Source: Candidatus Gastranaerophilales bacterium
GTDB lineage: Bacteria; Cyanobacteriota; Vampirovibrionia; Gastranaerophilales; Gastranaerophilaceae
Length of the DNA stretch: 64,000 bases
Direction of reading: 5' to 3'
Assembly: GCA_944325635.1 (NCBI GenBank)
Contig: CALVBD010000006.1
Location: 1 to 64,000, forward strand
The notes beneath the pieces are model-generated. The model was given only the letters and a program-made list of their open reading frames with translations. It had not been told where the DNA came from and did no database searches. Position numbers and translations under genes: made by a program. The stretch's first letter is position 1, and every line of letters begins with the position of its first letter. Positions 7,823 to 16,120 of the stretch are shown one piece after another.

Positions 7823-8110
7823 TTAAGCAAGTGTGTCTATGCTTTTTACCTTATTGTTAGGGTTAGCTGATTGAACAGCGATATTATAAGTCTTGACAAA
7901 TTTATTAATCACCGAAGTAAATAAGTTATTTCTAACAGCATCAGCCTTTTGAGAAAGATGCATGTTACTTGTAAAGCCTCTTTTAGCATCCGGAGCCTGA
8001 AGTGACAAGATAGCCATGCTCGGAGTTACGTTATTTGGATTAGCGTCGCCAAAAGAAACGTATTTTTTTGTATTTAAGTTTACTGAATTAATTGGATTGA
8101 TTGTTAACAT
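7823..8110 (-). CDS. Small hypothetical protein with N-terminal VSFG motif
   Basis: I start this 95-residue protein at MLTINPINSVNL (8110), since GAGGAGG lies six bases before that ATG; an ATG at 8170 has no such signal. Residues 10-20 read NTKKYVSFGD, recalling the N-termini of two other hypotheticals in the window (NVGFNG at 28422, NVSFRG at 56220). The remainder is polar, with NPNN repeated twice and a mostly helical central part. No signal peptide, membrane segment or known domain is seen. Function unknown. Confidence 0.65.
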   Translation of the reverse strand: MLTINPINSVNLNTKKYVSFGDANPNNVTPSMAILSLQAPDAKRGFTSNMHLSQKADAVRNNLFTSVINKFVKTYNIAVQSANPNNKVKSIDTLA

Positions 8111-8322
8111 AATTGTCCTCCTCTCGTGAGGTTTTCTTATTAAGTGTTTTTTTAACACTTCATCTAACACTTTTACTATAAATCATAAAAAATATTTTGT
8201 CAACCCTTTTTATGAACTTTTATTAAAAAGTCTAGAGTATAGTATTTATCAATATTCCGGCATAAAGTGCTAAAAGTACACTTATTACTGTCATTCGGCT
8301 TTTATACCTGCTCTGAAAATAT

Positions 8323-8365
8323 ACCCGATCGGGTGATTTGTAAAAATTCGCCTTATTTTTCTAAT
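8323..8365 (+). promoter_or_regulatory. Palindrome upstream of candidate promoter, site A
   Basis: ACCCGATCGGGT (8323-8334) is a perfect 12-bp palindrome. TTTGTA (8337-8342) follows, then a 17-base spacer and TCTAAT (8360-8365). The same order is seen at 8376 and 15154. Confidence 0.4.
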
Positions 8366-8375
8366 GCCGAATAAA

Positions 8376-8425
8376 TTACCCATGCGGGTAATTGTAAAAA
8401 ATACACTCATTCTGTTAAATATAAT
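8376..8425 (+). promoter_or_regulatory. Palindrome upstream of candidate promoter, site B
   Basis: TTACCC-ATGC-GGGTAA (8376-8391) is directly followed by TTGTAA (8392-8397). TTAAAT lies 17 bases later and an ideal TATAAT (8420-8425) lies 22 bases later. Which -10 is used cannot be told from sequence. Confidence 0.4.
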
Positions 8426-8431
8426 TAAATC

Positions 8432-8491
8432 TTTTTCATACTTCCAGCTATTCTTAATTCCAACGAGCCCCCTCAAAAGGGCTCTTTTTTT
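8432..8491 (+). ncRNA. Possible small RNA between promoter-like site and terminator
   Basis: A TATAAT at 8420-8425 precedes, by about 40 bases, a strong plus-strand terminator with no gene between. A transcript starting near 8432 would be about 60 nt. I see no homology to a named RNA family and the start is guessed, so this is only a candidate. Confidence 0.25.
8465..8491 (+). terminator. Orphan plus-strand intrinsic terminator
   Basis: GAGCCC (8465-8470) pairs with GGGCTC (8479-8484) across CCTCAAAA, followed by seven T. No plus-strand coding gene precedes it; the nearest upstream genes run on the minus strand. Confidence 0.8.
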
Positions 8492-8528
8492 ACATTAAAA
8501 TATGCGGCACAGATATAATAAGGCCTCT

Positions 8529-8655
8529 TCTAATCAAGAGTCACCGCTTTCCACCGACTCAACGCCGCCGTGCAACGGCTCACCTTTTCAAGCGGCAACT
8601 CGAAAAATTTGCTCACGCACCTTATAGCGAAATTTTTTCGGACAGTTTTATTTAA
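8529..8655 (+). repeat. Dispersed intergenic repeat, copy 1
   Basis: From CTAATCAAGAGTCACCGC to TCGGACAGTTTTATTT this segment aligns along its length with 16121-16245 (shared blocks CTCAACGCCGCCGTGCA, CGGCTCACCTTTTCAA, GCGAAATTTT, CGGACA). The end of the repeat runs into the stop codon of the minus-strand FkbM gene. GC-rich blocks could fold into a hairpin (GCCGCCGTGCAACGGC). Confidence 0.75.
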
Positions 8656-9577
8656 CAGCTTCGCATAACAAAACTGTCTCATCAGAAAGAAAACAAGGAC
8701 TTGTTTTTACTATCTTAAATTTATAACCCAAATTCCAGCTTTCTATAAGCGGTTTTATCAGAAAGAAATCATGCCCGCCATGATAAATTGAAATTATCAT
8801 ATTTGGTCTTTGCGTTTTTATTGTATTATATGCGCCACGCAGAAACATTTGTTCCGCACCTTCTATATCAACCTTTATTAAACCTATTTCCATAGGATTA
8901 TCCCTAATCCAGTCATCCAATCTTTGAATTGTTATATCAGAAGAATGTTCATTATCTCTTTCACGAACAACAGAGGCTCCTATATCGGCGCCGTATAATT
9001 TTACCTGAGCGTTTTCCTCTCCAAGACCTATATTCACAGGCACAACATTATCAGCATGGTTCAATTCAAGAGTTTGTAAAAGTAAATCGTAATTCTTTTG
9101 GCATGGTTCAAAGGCAAAAACATTTCTGATTGTAAAATCTTTTAATACAATAGCACTGTCGCCGATAAAGGCCCCTACATCTAAAATATTTTTATTTCTA
9201 TCAACATTCAGAAATTCATCAATGTGATATTTTTTCTTAAATATACCATATTCAAAGTAGTCTATAGGTAAAATATACTTATTCCATGCAAAAAGATTAT
9301 TACCGAGAGCTACTATTTGTTCGACAAAATCACTCACCTTTTCCTTATCCTCTGCTTCTTCAGCAGAAAGGTGAGAGGAGTCAAAACCATTTGACTGAAA
9401 ATTTCTTATTCTGTGCAAAATTTTACTTACAACCTCAACACTCTTATCGTCAAGGTCTTTAATTAAGCTTAAATACTCTTCTTTAATCGAATCTTTATTA
9501 AAATATTCATAAAAAGAATCATACCAGTGAGGAGTAGGGAAAAGGTTATAATCAGGAGCTTTATTACCGCTATACAT
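8648..9577 (-). CDS. FkbM-family methyltransferase
   Basis: About 309 residues. The SAM-binding core is clear: NILDVGAFIGDSAIVL (motif I), NVFAFEPCQKNYDLL, ending with IGLIKVDIEGAEQMFLRGA, the family's signature near the C-terminal third. FkbM-type enzymes O-methylate sugars or small molecules; in gut bacteria many act on surface glycans, but the substrate here is unknown. I prefer the ATG at 9577, with AAAAGGTGA eight bases upstream, over GTG at 9589; both overlap the 3' end of lysC, so the genes are translationally linked. The 150-residue N-terminal part, up to motif I, is unrecognised. Confidence 0.88.
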   Translation of the reverse strand: MYSGNKAPDYNLFPTPHWYDSFYEYFNKDSIKEEYLSLIKDLDDKSVEVVSKILHRIRNFQSNGFDSSHLSAEEAEDKEKVSDFVEQIVALGNNLFAWNKYILPIDYFEYGIFKKKYHIDEFLNVDRNKNILDVGAFIGDSAIVLKDFTIRNVFAFEPCQKNYDLLLQTLELNHADNVVPVNIGLGEENAQVKLYGADIGASVVRERDNEHSSDITIQRLDDWIRDNPMEIGLIKVDIEGAEQMFLRGAYNTIKTQRPNMIISIYHGGHDFFLIKPLIESWNLGYKFKIVKTSPCFLSDETVLLCEAVK

Positions 9578-10835
9578 CAGGCAAGTCACCTTTTACTTCC
9601 GCAGTAATATCGCTATTTAAGCCAAATACGTCATGCAAAGCTTTTACAGCTTTCTTAGCATCATCTTTTTCTACCAGACAGCTTATCTTAATTTCACTCG
9701 TTGAAATCATTTTTATGTTTATACCTTGTTTTGCAAGGGTTTCAAACATTGTTGATGCAATACCCGGTCTATCAATCATGCCCGCACCGACAATAGAAAC
9801 TTTTGCAATTTCGTTGTTTAACTGAATTTCTCCGCAGTTAAGCTCTTTTTTCAAGGAATTTAAAGTTGCCATGGTTTTATCTGTATCAGCAGCATCAATA
9901 GTAAAGGCAATATCATTTGTGTGAGAAACTTTTCTTGCATAAGATTGAATAATCATATCAACAGAGATATTTTCTTCAGCCAGTTTGCCGAAAATTCTTG
10001 CGGCCTGTCCCGGAATATCAGGGACATCACATACTACAATTCTTGCCTGCGACAAATCTGACGCTACACCTGCTACCGGTTTATAAATTTCCATTTTGTC
10101 AACTCCTAAAATTAAAGTACCTGTATTATCGGTTTTAAAACTGCTTCTTACGCGCAAAGGCACGTTAAACTGTTTTGCAGTTTCAACACTTCTCGGATGA
10201 AGAACGTTTGCCCCTGCATGAGCGAGTTCTAGCATTTCTTCGTAAGATATTTCATCCAGACGGGATGCGGTTGGAACTATTCGAGGATCTGTAGTATAGA
10301 CACCTTCTACATCCGTATAAATATCACAGCGTTCAGCATTTAATGCAGCAGCAAGAGCTACTGCAGAAGTATCAGATCCTCCACGCCCCAGCGTTGTAAT
10401 TTCTCCGTCCTCTGTCACTCCCTGAAAACCTGCTACAACAATAATTTTACCCTCTGCAAGATTTTTCTTAAGTTTCTCGGTTTTTATATCAATAATTCGG
10501 GCTTTTGAATGAACATTTTCTGTCATTATACCGATTTGCATCGCATTAAAACTTATCGCATCATAACCTGCGGCCTGAATTGCCATTGCTAAAAGCGCGA
10601 TTGAAACACCTTCACCAGTTGAAAGAAGCATGTCCATTTCTCTGCCGGATGGAACAGGTGATAAATCTTTTGCCATTTTAACAAGGTAATCAGTAGTATG
10701 CCCCATAGCCGAAACTACAACAACGACATCATTCCCATTCTTTTTTTCCTTTATAACCGTAGCGGCTACATTTTTTATTTTATCGGTATCAGCTACAGAG
10801 GTTCCCCCGAATTTTTGGACGATAATTTTTCTCAA
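9570..10835 (-). CDS. lysC: Aspartate kinase
   Basis: At 421 residues this is a monofunctional aspartokinase. KFGGTSV near the N-terminus, VVSAMGHTTD, and FQGVTEDGEITTLGRGGSD in order define the amino-acid kinase domain; residues about 265-415 hold two ACT domains (SVDMIIQS, INIKMISTSEIKIS) that usually bind lysine and/or threonine for feedback inhibition. It phosphorylates aspartate at the entry to lysine, threonine and methionine synthesis. Translation starts at TTG (10835) behind AGAAAGAAG. It follows the TPR gene after 13 bases and overlaps the FkbM gene, forming a mixed operon with no lysine-pathway neighbours. Confidence 0.96.
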   Translation of the reverse strand: MRKIIVQKFGGTSVADTDKIKNVAATVIKEKKNGNDVVVVVSAMGHTTDYLVKMAKDLSPVPSGREMDMLLSTGEGVSIALLAMAIQAAGYDAISFNAMQIGIMTENVHSKARIIDIKTEKLKKNLAEGKIIVVAGFQGVTEDGEITTLGRGGSDTSAVALAAALNAERCDIYTDVEGVYTTDPRIVPTASRLDEISYEEMLELAHAGANVLHPRSVETAKQFNVPLRVRSSFKTDNTGTLILGVDKMEIYKPVAGVASDLSQARIVVCDVPDIPGQAARIFGKLAEENISVDMIIQSYARKVSHTNDIAFTIDAADTDKTMATLNSLKKELNCGEIQLNNEIAKVSIVGAGMIDRPGIASTMFETLAKQGINIKMISTSEIKISCLVEKDDAKKAVKALHDVFGLNSDITAEVKGDLPDV

Positions 10836-10848
10836 TTTTTTCTTCTTT

Positions 10849-12342
10849 CTATAAATTATTCAAAATATTTGTGAGTTCTGTCCGCTCCTGAGGGTATTTA
10901 AAGGCTTCAGGATCAAGTTCATTAATCTTATCTGCAAGAGTCAGAACTTCCTTTACATTATATTCACAAATGTTATCTTTGACAAGTATGTAACTTACAT
11001 AAAAAAGCAGATTAAGAATTTCTGTATTATTTTCTTCTATTTTTACAGCTTTTCGTAGTTTTCTCTGCGCCTCTGCGTATTCTTTTTTAGTGATTAAATA
11101 TTTTGAATAATCAATATATGATTTTAAGAACGATGGAAAATTTTTAATGGCATTTTCGTAATATTCTTTTGTCAAAATATCATTCCCGAGATTTTCATAC
11201 GACTTAGCAATATAGTAATTGCAGACATAATCAGAAGAATCCTCTTTTAAAATCTGCTTGAAATATTCAACAGCCTTATCGTATTCAGCTTTTTTGAAAG
11301 CTATCATCGCTTTTCCCTTCAGGGCAGGATAGCATTCAGGTTCTTTGTCAAGAGCCTCTGAAATAAGAAATTCTGCATCCGTCAGGTCTCCGTTAGCGGC
11401 AAGGCAAAGCCCCAATCCGCCTTTTGCAAAATTTTCCTCAGGAGAAATTTCCAGAACTTTCTCAAACTTTACTCTTGCCTTATCGTAATTTTCAAAATAC
11501 TGCTCCATCAAGCCCCATTCATAATATAAATCAGGTTTTGAGGAATTATGGATTTCGGCATGAATAAAATTTTCCTCCGCTTTTTTATATTCAAGCTGTT
11601 CTCTGTAAATCTTGCCTAAAATAAGATAAGGGTTCAGCATCATAGGATTAAACTCAAGGGCTTTTTTTGCATAATATTCAGCATTTTTGTAGTCCTTTTT
11701 AATATATTTTAAATGTGCATACTCATAAGTATTTGATTCATTTGGAGCTACTGTAGAAAGAAAATTCAGTTTTAATTCGGCATCTTCATAGCGTTCTAAT
11801 CGCATTTCCATGATTGCGGCAAAAAGCATTGCCATAAAATTATATTTATTAAGTCGCGTAGCTTCTACAAATTTTTCATGAGCTTCTGCATATCTTTTCT
11901 GCTTCATTAAAGACATACCCCAGCCTGCAAACACATCCGTATTTGATGGATTTATCTTATTAGCATTTTCAAATGCTTTTTCAGCATCTTCAAAAAGCTT
12001 GCACTGTATTTGCGAAAATCCGAGTTTTGTCCAAATTTCTTTATCCTGAGGGTTAATATTAGCAGACTTTTTATAAGCTATCATTGCATCGTCAAACCGC
12101 CCTGTTTTTTCTGCACAAATGCCCAGGTATTTATACACAAGAGGATCCTCCTGCGGCAATTCTACAGCCTCATTCAGAATACTTTCCGCTACGGCATAAT
12201 CTCCTTTATCAATATACTTTTTGGCACGATTGACGATTGCCTTGCTTGGCAAAGATTGCACAATTGTATCTTCTTTGTATCTGTCTATCGAAAAATTAAG
12301 TTTTTTGATATATTCTATGATTTTTTTAAATTTATCAAGCAA
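10849..12342 (-). CDS. Tetratricopeptide-repeat protein
   Basis: This 497-residue protein is built from about a dozen TPR units from residue 35 to the end, for example LVYKYLGICAEKTGRFDDAM, AWGMSLMKQKRYAEAHEKF-type helices and KAYFKQILKEDSSDY-like turns. No signal peptide or membrane segment is seen, so it is likely a cytoplasmic scaffold. It starts at TTG (12342) with GAGAGGTGG immediately upstream and overlaps the end of the KdsC-like gene by 28 bases, implying translational coupling. Its partner is unknown; the operon context (phosphatase, TPR, aspartate kinase, methyltransferase) does not settle its role. Confidence 0.85.
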   Translation of the reverse strand: MLDKFKKIIEYIKKLNFSIDRYKEDTIVQSLPSKAIVNRAKKYIDKGDYAVAESILNEAVELPQEDPLVYKYLGICAEKTGRFDDAMIAYKKSANINPQDKEIWTKLGFSQIQCKLFEDAEKAFENANKINPSNTDVFAGWGMSLMKQKRYAEAHEKFVEATRLNKYNFMAMLFAAIMEMRLERYEDAELKLNFLSTVAPNESNTYEYAHLKYIKKDYKNAEYYAKKALEFNPMMLNPYLILGKIYREQLEYKKAEENFIHAEIHNSSKPDLYYEWGLMEQYFENYDKARVKFEKVLEISPEENFAKGGLGLCLAANGDLTDAEFLISEALDKEPECYPALKGKAMIAFKKAEYDKAVEYFKQILKEDSSDYVCNYYIAKSYENLGNDILTKEYYENAIKNFPSFLKSYIDYSKYLITKKEYAEAQRKLRKAVKIEENNTEILNLLFYVSYILVKDNICEYNVKEVLTLADKINELDPEAFKYPQERTELTNILNNL

Positions 12343-12809
12343 TCTGCCACCTCTCTGAAAGCACCGTCCCCGCCGTCATGTTTTGTTATTTGAATACCTT
12401 TAATCTTTTTTATCTTATCAGGAGCATGAGGTACTGTTATCTTGTATTTCGCGTAATTAAGGCATTCTAAATCATTTACATCGTCTCCGATATATAAATA
12501 TTCATTTTGTGTTAATGAATACTTTTCTACTATGGATTGGAGAACATTTATTTTAAGTCTTATATCCTGATGAACTTCCTCTATTAAAAATTTTCTTGCA
12601 AGCAAATCTATTGCCGAATTTTTTTCTCCTGAAATTATACCGATTTTTATATCATTTTTCTTCAAAAGAGAAAATGCCATTATATCTTTAAAATTAACTT
12701 TTCGGCTCATAGAAAAATCCTCGCCGATGTAAACACAATTATCAGTTACAACACCGTCAAAATCAGTAATGACCATTTTTATCGTATCAGGCAGTTTAAT
12801 CTTTCCCAT
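12315..12809 (-). CDS. KdsC-family HAD phosphatase
   Basis: The protein has 164 residues, the size of KdsC-type capless HAD phosphatases. The nucleophile motif is VITDFDGVVTDN near residue 15, motif II is GIISGEKNSA, and motif IV is YIGDDVNDLECL; the C-terminal GGDGAFREVAD is typical of KDO 8-phosphate phosphatase. It would release KDO from KDO 8-phosphate for lipopolysaccharide, or act on a related nonulosonate phosphate. No kdsA or kdsB is in view, so the exact substrate is open. AAAGGAAG precedes the ATG. It is first in the minus-strand operon leading into the TPR gene. Confidence 0.82.
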   Translation of the reverse strand: MGKIKLPDTIKMVITDFDGVVTDNCVYIGEDFSMSRKVNFKDIMAFSLLKKNDIKIGIISGEKNSAIDLLARKFLIEEVHQDIRLKINVLQSIVEKYSLTQNEYLYIGDDVNDLECLNYAKYKITVPHAPDKIKKIKGIQITKHDGGDGAFREVADCLINLKKS

Positions 12810-12887
12810 TTTTGCTTCCTTTAAAGTATTAACATAAAATCCTTTGTCTGCTATAATTGTACCATAAAATAAAATGTAAGGGGAAAT

Positions 12888-14159
12888 ATGCTCTGGTATC
12901 TTTTAAATTTGGGAATTATAGCTGTATTTATAAGTCTTTTTCTTATTACAAGACAAACCAATAAACGCTGGTCAAAGATTAACGATTATCTCGGAACCGT
13001 TACAAACACGGTTAATTCCATTCGCTACGGTAACCTTTCCACTAAAATCGAAAAACTTGAACACCCTACTTACCAGAATGTAACAGATAGTATCAACAGG
13101 ATGGTGGAAACACTTAACGACAGAGAAAAAATGATTATCGAATATCAGGCAGAACTTATGCGCCAGAACAAACTTCTTGAATCAGTAATCAACTCTCTTT
13201 CTGACGGGATACTGATTGTAAATGAACATCTTCATATTCTGCGTGCAACTCCGCAAATCAGTACCTGGTTCGGAGTTAAAGGACACGATGTTATAGGGAA
13301 AAATATTCTGGACTTTTTGCAATTTCCGGAAAACTTTAATCTTGAAAGACTTCACAACAAAGACGTCTTTATTAAACATACCCCGACAAACAACTTTACT
13401 ATAAGCTCCATAAGACTATCTCTTGACGATAACAAAAAACGCTATGTATTAATTATAAAAGATGTCACAAATGAACGGGAAATTGAAACTTTAAAAGAAG
13501 ATTTTGTTGCAACATTGACACATGACTTAAAAGTTCCGATAGTGGCAGAGGCAAATATTCTGGATTTTTTGCTCGCCGGTAAATTCGGAGAAATTAACGA
13601 AAAACAGGAAGTTGCCTTAAAAAACATGAAATCTTCCAACAAAGAACTTATTGAGCTTGTTCAAATTGTGCTTGAAACATATAAAATCAAAGAAAAAGGC
13701 ATAAAACTTCTCAAAGAAAATATAAAACTCAACGGTTTTATTAACGGGATTATTGATGATATAACTCCGTTTGCGGCAATGGCAGGTCTAAAAGTGAACT
13801 TTAATCCGACAAGAGATATAAAAGTAACGGCAGATCCTATGCAGCTTCAGCGAGTTATAAAAAACCTTATAAACAACGCAATTTCACATAGTAACACTAA
13901 AAAAGATATTGACATTAAAACAGGGGAAATCCCGGGATTTATTACAATTTCCGTAATTGATTACGGACAGGGGATACCACAAAAAGATCTAAAACTTATA
14001 TTCAATAAATATTATTCAGCCGCAAAAAAATTTCGTAAAATTGGTACCGGCTTAGGACTTTACCTTTCACAGCAAATCATCCGTTCGCACGGCGGAGAAA
14101 TTACCGTAGAAAGCGAAGAAAATGTCCAAACAGAGTTTTGTATAAAGATACCTTCATAG
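12888..14159 (+). CDS. Sensor histidine kinase with HAMP and PAS domains
   Basis: This 423-residue protein has one N-terminal membrane helix (4-20), a HAMP-like linker to about 75, a coiled coil, a PAS domain (about 90-195, SDGILIVNEHLHILRATPQ), a HisKA dimerisation domain with the phospho-acceptor in LTHDLKVPI near residue 212, and a C-terminal ATPase domain with NLINNAISHS, DYGQGIP and GTGLGLYLS. Pro after the His motif and all ATP-lid boxes are intact, so it should autophosphorylate. No response regulator is adjacent, making it an orphan. AGGGGAAAT lies just before the ATG and TATAAT at 12852. The signal is unknown. Confidence 0.93.
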   Translation: MLWYLLNLGIIAVFISLFLITRQTNKRWSKINDYLGTVTNTVNSIRYGNLSTKIEKLEHPTYQNVTDSINRMVETLNDREKMIIEYQAELMRQNKLLESVINSLSDGILIVNEHLHILRATPQISTWFGVKGHDVIGKNILDFLQFPENFNLERLHNKDVFIKHTPTNNFTISSIRLSLDDNKKRYVLIIKDVTNEREIETLKEDFVATLTHDLKVPIVAEANILDFLLAGKFGEINEKQEVALKNMKSSNKELIELVQIVLETYKIKEKGIKLLKENIKLNGFINGIIDDITPFAAMAGLKVNFNPTRDIKVTADPMQLQRVIKNLINNAISHSNTKKDIDIKTGEIPGFITISVIDYGQGIPQKDLKLIFNKYYSAAKKFRKIGTGLGLYLSQQIIRSHGGEITVESEENVQTEFCIKIPS

Positions 14160-14171
14160 TATAATTTTCTT
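14138..14171 (+). promoter_or_regulatory. Leaderless promoter for comF
   Basis: TTGTAT (14138-14143), a 16-base spacer and TATAAT (14160-14165) are followed by TTTCTT and the comF ATG. The promoter overlaps the stop codon of the kinase gene. No ribosome binding site is present. Confidence 0.55.
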
Positions 14172-14819
14172 ATGAAAGATTTTTTACTCGGTCTTTTAGA
14201 CTGGATTTACAAGAAAAAATGTTACTTTTGCAAAAGTTCCAAAGAATGCGTCATAATGTGTTCAAAATGTTATGACGAAATGGATTATCTGCCAGTCAGA
14301 GTCAACAGAATTATAGATGGGAAACAAGTTTACTGCGCCGGAGTTTATGCCAAAATTCTACAGAAAATGATTCGTGCGCTCAAATATCACAACAAAAAAG
14401 ATTTGGCTTATTTTCAGGCAAAATTTATGTACGAATATTGGCTTAAGGTTACAGAGGACAAAGATTTTCAGGTTGTTCCGGTTCCGATATATTACAAGAG
14501 AAAGAAAAAACGCAGGTACAATCACATGGAGCTTGTTGCAATTGAATTTTGTAAGCTTGGCGGATATGAGTACAATCCCGGTTTAATTGAACGAGTAAAA
14601 GACACACGTCCGCAATACAAACTTTCGAAAGCAGAACGTTTGAAAAATCTTACCAATGCTTTTAAAGTTCACACTGAAAAACTCCGGAAAGGAAAAATTC
14701 TGCTGATAGATGATATTTGTACAACAGGCTCAACTTTTGCAGAAATGATTAAAGAATTAAAAAAATATGATGTTAATGATATAGTATGTTTTGCAACAAC
14801 AACCCCGTTTGAGGATTAA
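14172..14819 (+). CDS. comF: ComF-family phosphoribosyltransferase-like protein
   Basis: This 215-residue protein has an N-terminal zinc-ribbon pattern (CYFCKSS ... CSKCYDEM, residues 14-38) and a C-terminal phosphoribosyltransferase fold with the PRPP loop ILLIDDICTTGSTF near residue 180. The VVPVPIYYKRKKKRRYNH block is typical of ComF/GntX proteins. Members take part in DNA uptake for natural transformation in several bacteria, working with type IV pilus-type machinery; others are linked to DNA processing. The pilM/N/O genes lie 2 kb away on the other strand, which fits but does not prove a competence role. It appears to be translated from a leaderless mRNA and is followed after one base by a small gene. 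Confidence 0.9.
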   Translation: MKDFLLGLLDWIYKKKCYFCKSSKECVIMCSKCYDEMDYLPVRVNRIIDGKQVYCAGVYAKILQKMIRALKYHNKKDLAYFQAKFMYEYWLKVTEDKDFQVVPVPIYYKRKKKRRYNHMELVAIEFCKLGGYEYNPGLIERVKDTRPQYKLSKAERLKNLTNAFKVHTEKLRKGKILLIDDICTTGSTFAEMIKELKKYDVNDIVCFATTTPFED

Positions 14820-14820
14820 C

Positions 14821-15138
14821 ATGATTTTAAAAGAATTTTCTAAATACTTACAAGCCCGCAATGAGGATTTAATCTCAAACAAGACAACCGCCACAAAACT
14901 TTTGTGTGAATGGATACGAGTTGTCATAAATAAAAATCCTAAAAACCATGTTGATAAAATTGTCCATAGAGAAATAATGCTCGCTGAAAATTCTGCAGGA
15001 GATTTTTTTATTGTCGGGAAATCCGACAGCGGAAGAGTTCTAGTAAATGCACTTTATAATTTTGCACTCAGCTATGAACACTATATTATGAGTAAGTGGC
15101 TTCAGGATAAAAAAGCAAACGATTTTTCAGATAAATAA
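14821..15138 (+). CDS. Small hypothetical protein downstream of comF
   Basis: 105 residues, unrecognised. The start at 14821 (MILKEFSKYLQ) is chosen because GAGG at the comF stop sits seven bases upstream, and only one base separates the two genes, pointing to coupled translation. The sequence is soluble and mixed helix/strand (GDFFIVGKSDSGRVLVNALYN in its C-terminal half). No cysteine pairs or catalytic motif. Coupling to comF suggests a related task, but nothing in the sequence names it. Confidence 0.65.
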   Translation: MILKEFSKYLQARNEDLISNKTTATKLLCEWIRVVINKNPKNHVDKIVHREIMLAENSAGDFFIVGKSDSGRVLVNALYNFALSYEHYIMSKWLQDKKANDFSDK

Positions 15139-15153
15139 ATCCCCTCTAAATAA

Positions 15154-15197
15154 TACCCGCTCAGGTAATTTCAATAAAAAATTGTTATAAGTACAAT
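15154..15197 (+). promoter_or_regulatory. Promoter of radical SAM gene with site C palindrome
   Basis: TACCCGCTCAGGTA (15154-15167) is followed by TTTCAA (15169-15174), a 17-base spacer and TACAAT (15192-15197). The geometry copies sites A and B near 8.3 kb. The gene's ribosome binding site, AGAGGGGG, lies further downstream. Confidence 0.5.
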
Positions 15198-15228
15198 AAT
15201 TTTAAAAATAAGAGGGGGATTTAGAAAA

Positions 15229-16086
15229 ATGAAATCATCTATTTTTACTGCGCCTATCAGCCGCTTAAAAGAATTCAATAATCTTTTCATAGAACTTACC
15301 GAAAAAAATTGCAACCAGAGATGCAAACACTGTTATATTAATTTTCCTCTGTCAAAAAAAGTAAAAGACTTCATTCCTATTGACATAATAAAAAAGGCAT
15401 TAAATGATACAATGCAGGAGAATTTGCAGTGCATTTATCTTACAGGTGCGGAACCTATGACGCATCCTGACTTCAACAGTATTTTAAGACTGTGCCTCAA
15501 AAGATGTAATGTTTGTATTTGTACAAACGGAAGCTTTATAAATGAAAAAAAAGCAAGATTTTTAAAACGTGTTGAAGATGAAAGTAATTTCGAAATTATT
15601 TTCAAACTTTCCATTGACCACTATAACGAAATCAAAAATGATGATATACGCGGCAGAGGAACATACAGACAGGTCCTAAATGCAGTAAAAAGCCTTGTAA
15701 AATATAATTTCAATCCTATTCTGTGTATAACAAATTACTACAAAGAAGATAAAAACATCCTACTGGCCGAATTCAAAAAAATCTGTGACAAAATAGGTTT
15801 TGAAACAATGCCTCACAACTTCGCAATAAATGAATGTTATGAAAAAACAAAACAAATCGAAATAAATTCTGACAAATGGGAAAGCCTGGATTGTGAATAT
15901 GGAAGGATTTTAACGACCAAAGGGATTTATACCTGTCCGTTCCTCTCAAATGATCATCGAGGACGCTGTGGAAGCGATTTCACCGATTTCTCTGACAAAA
16001 CACTCCTTGAAACATCACTATGCGCAAACTGTATAAAAAATAAAAACCTGATGTTCGGAATAAATTTTACATCATTCAATTGCTAA
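15229..16086 (+). CDS. Radical SAM protein with C-terminal cysteine motif
   Basis: The protein has 285 residues. Cys28, Cys32 and Cys35 (CNQRCKHC) bind the radical SAM 4Fe-4S cluster, and LTGAEPMTHPDF is the GGEP-like SAM-binding motif. The C-terminal part has further cysteines (YTCPF, GRCGSD, SLCANC) spaced like a SPASM or twitch auxiliary-cluster region, as in enzymes that modify peptides or coenzymes. No precursor peptide gene is evident next to it, so the substrate is unknown. It is monocistronic, with its own promoter and terminator. It may act on a peptide encoded elsewhere. Confidence 0.85.
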   Translation: MKSSIFTAPISRLKEFNNLFIELTEKNCNQRCKHCYINFPLSKKVKDFIPIDIIKKALNDTMQENLQCIYLTGAEPMTHPDFNSILRLCLKRCNVCICTNGSFINEKKARFLKRVEDESNFEIIFKLSIDHYNEIKNDDIRGRGTYRQVLNAVKSLVKYNFNPILCITNYYKEDKNILLAEFKKICDKIGFETMPHNFAINECYEKTKQIEINSDKWESLDCEYGRILTTKGIYTCPFLSNDHRGRCGSDFTDFSDKTLLETSLCANCIKNKNLMFGINFTSFNC

Positions 16087-16091
16087 ATACG

Positions 16092-16120
16092 AGAAAACCC
16101 TCTTTAAATGAGGGTTTTCT
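16092..16120 (+). terminator. Terminator of radical SAM gene
   Basis: AGAAAACCCTC (16092-16102) pairs perfectly with GAGGGTTTTCT (16110-16120) around TTTAAAT. The stem includes the T-rich tail. Confidence 0.8.

Noticed and set aside
8291-8476. Short minus-strand open frame
   Set aside because: It runs antisense through two promoter-like palindromes and a terminator and has no ribosome binding site.
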